A DNA stretch of 64,000 bases from Brevinematales bacterium (lineage in GTDB: Bacteria; Spirochaetota; Brevinematia; Brevinematales; GWF1-51-8): the NCBI GenBank assembly GCA_013177895.1, contig JABLXV010000009.1, forward strand, positions 1 to 64,000. Direction: 5' to 3'. The position numbers were made by a program, and so were the translations under genes. Below are positions 60,665 to 64,000 of the stretch, piece after piece. Numbering within the stretch: position 1 is the first letter of the stretch; the number at the start of each line of letters is the position of its first letter. Below the pieces are notes generated by a model. The model saw only the letters and a program-made list of their open reading frames with translations. It was not told where the DNA came from and did no database searches.

Positions 60665-60692
60665 CGGTCGTTGAGCGAAGCCGAAACGACCG
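60665..60692 (+). repeat. palindrome abutting the dnaE stop codon
   Basis: CGGTCGTTGAGCGAAGCCGA, then AACGACCG: arms CGGTCGTT/AACGACCG around GAGCGAAGCCGA. It uses the same loop core as the repeats at 59986 and 60537 and ends two bases before the dnaE stop codon. It may act as a terminator-like hairpin for dnaE. Confidence 0.75.
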
Positions 60693-60694
60693 TC

Positions 60695-63600
60695 CTAATA
60701 CATCCAATACCCCTTCAAATTCGGCAGGGTCTTGATATGCTCGATGAGTTCCCGCGAGTAACGGGTGCTGTACCGGTCGGAGGCGTTGACGGTGACGGGG
60801 GTGTTTTCCTCGAAGGTGTGGAACACGAGCTTGATCTGCCCGCGGTTGGATTGTTCGCGCGCGAGTTCGCGCAGTTTATCGAGCTTGTCCGCGAACCCGT
60901 TCCCGGTATGCGCGTTCTCGATATACATGTGCAGTTCGGTGAAACTCTCGCGCGCTCCGGTCAGGTCGTCGATCGGGCGGACGCTCGCCACATCGTACTG
61001 GAGCCCGTTGTTGCCCTGCGTGATCACCACACGGACGCAGACGAACGAGGTGGGCTGGATGAACGGTTTGAACTGCTCGTACTTCTCGGAGAACAGGAAG
61101 AATCGGAAACTGTCGCCGAGGGTCTCGAGGGTGAAGATGGCGTACTGGGAGTTCCGCGCGCCGGTCTTGATCTGGATATCGGAGATATAGCCCCACAGGT
61201 ACACGGGTGTGCCCTGCTTGAGGCGGGACTGGAGGGAGTGCGTGTAACGGGTGATGTCGCCGATTTTGCCGATCACCGAGCTGAACAGTTTTCCGGTGAG
61301 GTAGAACCCCAGGGTCTGGAGCTCGTTCTCGAAGTCCTCTTTCAGCGTCAGGGGTTTGCACTTCCGGTTCAGGTGGATATCGCATCCGCCGTCGCCGTTA
61401 TCGAACAGGCCGAGCTGGCCGATTTCTTTCTCTTTCTGTTCCTGCTGGATCTGCGAGATATAGCAGTCGATATTGTTCAGGAGGACCGCCTTCTCCATAA
61501 ACGGGTCTTCGCCGCCGATCACGGAATCCATCCCTCCGCAGCGGACGAGTATTTCGAGGGTGTTCTTCTTAAATTCGCCGTATCCGCTCATCCTGCGGAT
61601 AAAGTCGTCCGCGGACGCGAATTTCCCGCCGAGCCGCCGTTCCTCGAGTATCGCGTCGGCGACCGCCTCGCCGATACCCTTGACCCCGCCGAGGCCGTAA
61701 CGGATCGAATCGCCCCGGTCGGCGAACACCCATTCGCTGTCGTTGATATCCGGCGGGAGCACCGGGATTTGCCGGGCGGCGCATTCCTTGCAGTAGTTGC
61801 GGATATCGTCGGACTTCCACATATTCTGCGACAGCAGGGACGCCATGAACTCCACCGGGTAATGGGTCTTGAGATAGGCGGTCTGGTATGCGAGCACCGA
61901 GTAGGCCGCGGAATGAGATTTATTGAACGCGTACTCCGAGAAGGGCACCATGATATCGAGGATTTTCCCGGCGAGCTCGGCGGTATACCCGCGCTCGACG
62001 CTCCGTTCGATCCAGCCCGGCCGGAGCTTCTCGATCTCTTCCTTCTTTTTCTTCGCCATAATACGGCGCACCATATCGGCCTCGCCGAGACTGTATCCCG
62101 CCATAATCTGCCCGATCTGCATCACCTGCTCCTGATACACGATGATACCGTAGGTCGGCATGAGCACCGTCTCGAGGGTCTCGTGATGGCAGTCCACTTC
62201 CTCGCGGCCGTGCTTACGCGCGATATAGTTCGGGATGAACTGGATCGGGCCGGGGCGGTATAACGCGTTCATCGCGATCAGGTCTTCGATGGAGTTCGGG
62301 CGGAGCTGTTTCAGGTACTCGGTCATCCCGTCCGATTCGAACTGGAATATCCCCATCGTGTAGCCGTTGGTGAATAGCTCGAACACGCGGGGGTCGTCGA
62401 GCGGGATACGGTCGATATCTATTTCTTTCCGGTACTTTTTACGGATACGGCTCAGGCAGTCCTTGATCAGCGAGAGGTTGCCGAGGCCGAGGATATCCAT
62501 TTTGAGGAGACCGTTCGCCTCGAGGTACTCGCCCTCGTACTGCGTGACATTGTCGACGTTACGCTGGTCTTTATAGAGCGGCACGACGTCCTTAAGGGGT
62601 TCGTCGGAGATGATCATACCCGAAGCGTGCGTCCCGATATTCCTGATAGTGCCGTCGAGCGCGATCGCGTACTCGATCCACTGCCGCTCGACCGGTTCGC
62701 CTTTCGCGCGTAGGTTGCGGATTTCCTGATATTTGTCGGGGTTCTTCTCGAGTATCTTATCGAACGTGTCCTTATCGATCGCGTCCTTGTCGTCGATGAG
62801 CTTGGTGACGCCGTTGACTTTATCGAGCGGGATGTCCAGCACGCGCCCGACGTCCTTGAGGGCGTTGCGCATCTTCATCATGCCGAACGTGATGATATCG
62901 GCGGTGCGCCCATAACCGTAGGTCGAACGGATATACTCCTTGACCTCGTCGCGGCGGTCGTCCTGGAAGTCGGAATCGATATCGGGCATCGACACGCGTT
63001 CCGGGTTCAGGAAACGCTCGAAGAAGAGGCCGTAACGGATGGGGTCGATATTGGTGATATTCATGCAGTACGCGACCAGCGCGCCCGCCGCCGAACCGCG
63101 CCCGGGGCCTACGCCGATACCCTGCCGGAGCGCGAAATCCACATAGTCCGCGACGATGAGGAAATAGTTCGAGAAGCCCATCTTCCTGATGACCGCGAGC
63201 TCCATTTCGAGACGGTCGATATATTCCGCGGACGGTTCTTTCCCGAAACGGCGCGCGAGCCCCTCGTAGGAAAGTTTATTGAGCATACTGTCCGCGGTCT
63301 CGGTCTCGGGTAACGGGTACTGCGGGATATGCATCTTCTTGAGGTAGGGCGTGAGGTCGAACTGGCACATCTCGGAGACCGCGAGAGTATTCGAGATCGC
63401 CTCGGGGACTTCGGCGAAAAGTTTGGACATTTCCGCGCCGGTCTTCATATAGAATTCGTTATTGGCGTACCTGAAACGTTTGGGGTCGGACAGAAGGTTC
63501 TTGTCGCGGATGGCGAACACGATCTGCTGGAGCATCTCGTCGTCCTTCTCGATATAATGCGCGTCGTTGGTCGCGACAAGGCGCAGGCCGGTCTCCTTCG

Positions 63601-64000
63601 ACACCTCGATGAGGCGTTTCGCGGCGACCAGCTCCTCGGGCATGCCGTGGTTCTGTATCTCGAGGAAAAAGTTCTCCTTACCGAACAGGTCGATATACCA
63701 CTCGAGAGCCTCGTCGAACTCGGACTGGGCGCCGTTGAGGATATACCACGGGAGTTCGCCGGTGAGGCACGCCGACATCGCGACCAGCCCCTTGCCGTGC
63801 TCCGTCAGGACTTCGCGGTCGATACGCGGCTTATAGTAGAACCCCTCCTGGTATCCGATGCTCGACAACTGCATGAGGTTCTTATACCCGTCGTAATCCT
63901 TCGCGAGGAGGACGAGGTGGAAATAATTCTTTTCGTTCTTATCCTTGATATAGCGGCCGCGCGGGGAAATATAGAATTCGCATCCGTAGATAGGCTTGAT
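60695..64000 (-). CDS. dnaE: DNA polymerase III alpha subunit (5' end beyond the window)
   Basis: 1101 codons visible; the reading frame runs to the right edge, starting IKPIYGCEFYISPRGRY, which is part of the PHP domain, so about 100 N-terminal residues are missing. The polymerase core follows: GVGPGRGSAAGALVAYC and PDIDSDFQDDRRDEV carry two catalytic aspartates (the third is downstream), NIGTHASGMIISD and ALYRPGP are typical. The C-terminus has an OB domain (VYLWGYISDIQIKTG) and the beta-clamp region. Main replicative polymerase. No error-prone marker seen. It ends two bases from a palindromic repeat. Confidence 0.95.
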   Translation of the reverse strand: MKPIYGCEFYISPRGRYIKDKNEKNYFHLVLLAKDYDGYKNLMQLSSIGYQEGFYYKPRIDREVLTEHGKGLVAMSACLTGELPWYILNGAQSEFDEALEWYIDLFGKENFFLEIQNHGMPEELVAAKRLIEVSKETGLRLVATNDAHYIEKDDEMLQQIVFAIRDKNLLSDPKRFRYANNEFYMKTGAEMSKLFAEVPEAISNTLAVSEMCQFDLTPYLKKMHIPQYPLPETETADSMLNKLSYEGLARRFGKEPSAEYIDRLEMELAVIRKMGFSNYFLIVADYVDFALRQGIGVGPGRGSAAGALVAYCMNITNIDPIRYGLFFERFLNPERVSMPDIDSDFQDDRRDEVKEYIRSTYGYGRTADIITFGMMKMRNALKDVGRVLDIPLDKVNGVTKLIDDKDAIDKDTFDKILEKNPDKYQEIRNLRAKGEPVERQWIEYAIALDGTIRNIGTHASGMIISDEPLKDVVPLYKDQRNVDNVTQYEGEYLEANGLLKMDILGLGNLSLIKDCLSRIRKKYRKEIDIDRIPLDDPRVFELFTNGYTMGIFQFESDGMTEYLKQLRPNSIEDLIAMNALYRPGPIQFIPNYIARKHGREEVDCHHETLETVLMPTYGIIVYQEQVMQIGQIMAGYSLGEADMVRRIMAKKKKEEIEKLRPGWIERSVERGYTAELAGKILDIMVPFSEYAFNKSHSAAYSVLAYQTAYLKTHYPVEFMASLLSQNMWKSDDIRNYCKECAARQIPVLPPDINDSEWVFADRGDSIRYGLGGVKGIGEAVADAILEERRLGGKFASADDFIRRMSGYGEFKKNTLEILVRCGGMDSVIGGEDPFMEKAVLLNNIDCYISQIQQEQKEKEIGQLGLFDNGDGGCDIHLNRKCKPLTLKEDFENELQTLGFYLTGKLFSSVIGKIGDITRYTHSLQSRLKQGTPVYLWGYISDIQIKTGARNSQYAIFTLETLGDSFRFFLFSEKYEQFKPFIQPTSFVCVRVVITQGNNGLQYDVASVRPIDDLTGARESFTELHMYIENAHTGNGFADKLDKLRELAREQSNRGQIKLVFHTFEENTPVTVNASDRYSTRYSRELIEHIKTLPNLKGYWMY

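Noticed and set aside
60671-62263. 530-codon plus-strand open frame opposite dnaE
   Set aside because: It is the complement of DnaE core coding sequence. Composition is low-complexity (Val-Glu-His-rich) and there is no start signal.

Overview
The window looks like a chromosomal segment of a Gram-negative, probably anaerobic and fermentative bacterium related to spirochaetes. The best lineage hint is a giant GreA of about 900 residues, whose GreA domain sits behind a helical N-terminal region of roughly 740 residues; this architecture is known from spirochaetes. Lipobox lipoproteins, an outer-membrane-type barrel joined to TPRs and many secreted beta-propeller or TPR proteins agree. Ferredoxin-linked 2-oxoacid oxidation, an [FeFe]-hydrogenase maturase and acetate kinase suggest H2- and acetate-producing fermentation. 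The MurE carries the DNPR motif typical of meso-diaminopimelate ligases. Most of the sequence is moderately GC-rich with many sharp AT-rich patches. No rRNA, tRNA or CRISPR array was seen.

Layout. 1-1.8 kb: AT-rich island with the tail of an IS3-family transposase, a secreted OB-fold-like protein apparently truncated by the IS end, and an HNH-like nuclease. 1.9-4 kb: yggS-proC-yggT-yggU operon. 4.3-6.9 kb: four-subunit 2-oxoacid:ferredoxin oxidoreductase. 7-8.8 kb: hydG plus a small overlapping gene. 8.9-13.5 kb: two large exported beta-propeller proteins. 13.8-15.4 kb: a GT2 glycosyltransferase and an AT-rich nucleotidyltransferase. 15.5-22 kb: BatD, small exported proteins, flavodoxin, membrane proteins and a membrane-anchored LuxR regulator. 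22.2-39.8 kb, all on the plus strand: lytic transglycosylase, TPR protein, PfkB kinase, giant GreA, RDD-DUF2723 membrane protein, FkbM methyltransferase, CBS protein, metG, ackA, an adenylate cyclase and an epimerase-like lipoprotein. 39.9-43.5 kb, minus strand: rplU-prp-rpmA-dksA-like, then a CMP-sugar synthetase and murE. 43.6-44.6 kb: a second membrane-anchored LuxR regulator. 44.8-56.2 kb: surface polysaccharide locus with seven glycosyltransferase-type genes counting wecB, a Wzx-like flippase, two paralogous methyltransferases and a decayed third. 56.5-59.5 kb: barrel-TPR protein, pdxJ and a membrane protein. 59.5-60.7 kb: an AT-rich gene and a GIY-YIG nuclease gene embedded in palindromic repeats. 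60.7-64 kb: dnaE, running off the right edge.

How the parts fit. The polysaccharide locus holds UDP-GlcNAc 2-epimerase (precursor), GT2/GT4/CgeB-like transferases (assembly), SAM methyltransferases (modification) and a flippase (export); the CMP-sugar synthetase may feed it. The oxidoreductase reduces ferredoxin, which a hydrogenase matured by HydG could reoxidise, while AckA makes ATP from acetyl phosphate. MurE and the lytic transglycosylase act on the same peptidoglycan.

The features I find most worth following up are a GIY-YIG nuclease gene bracketed by near-identical palindromic repeats, two MITE-like elements with matching internal hairpins, a 71-bp tandem duplication of a gene's 3' end whose last copy keeps the peptide with synonymous changes, a HydG lacking one canonical auxiliary-cluster cysteine, a Prp protease encoded next to an L27 that has no leader to cleave, and two membrane-embedded LuxR-type regulators.
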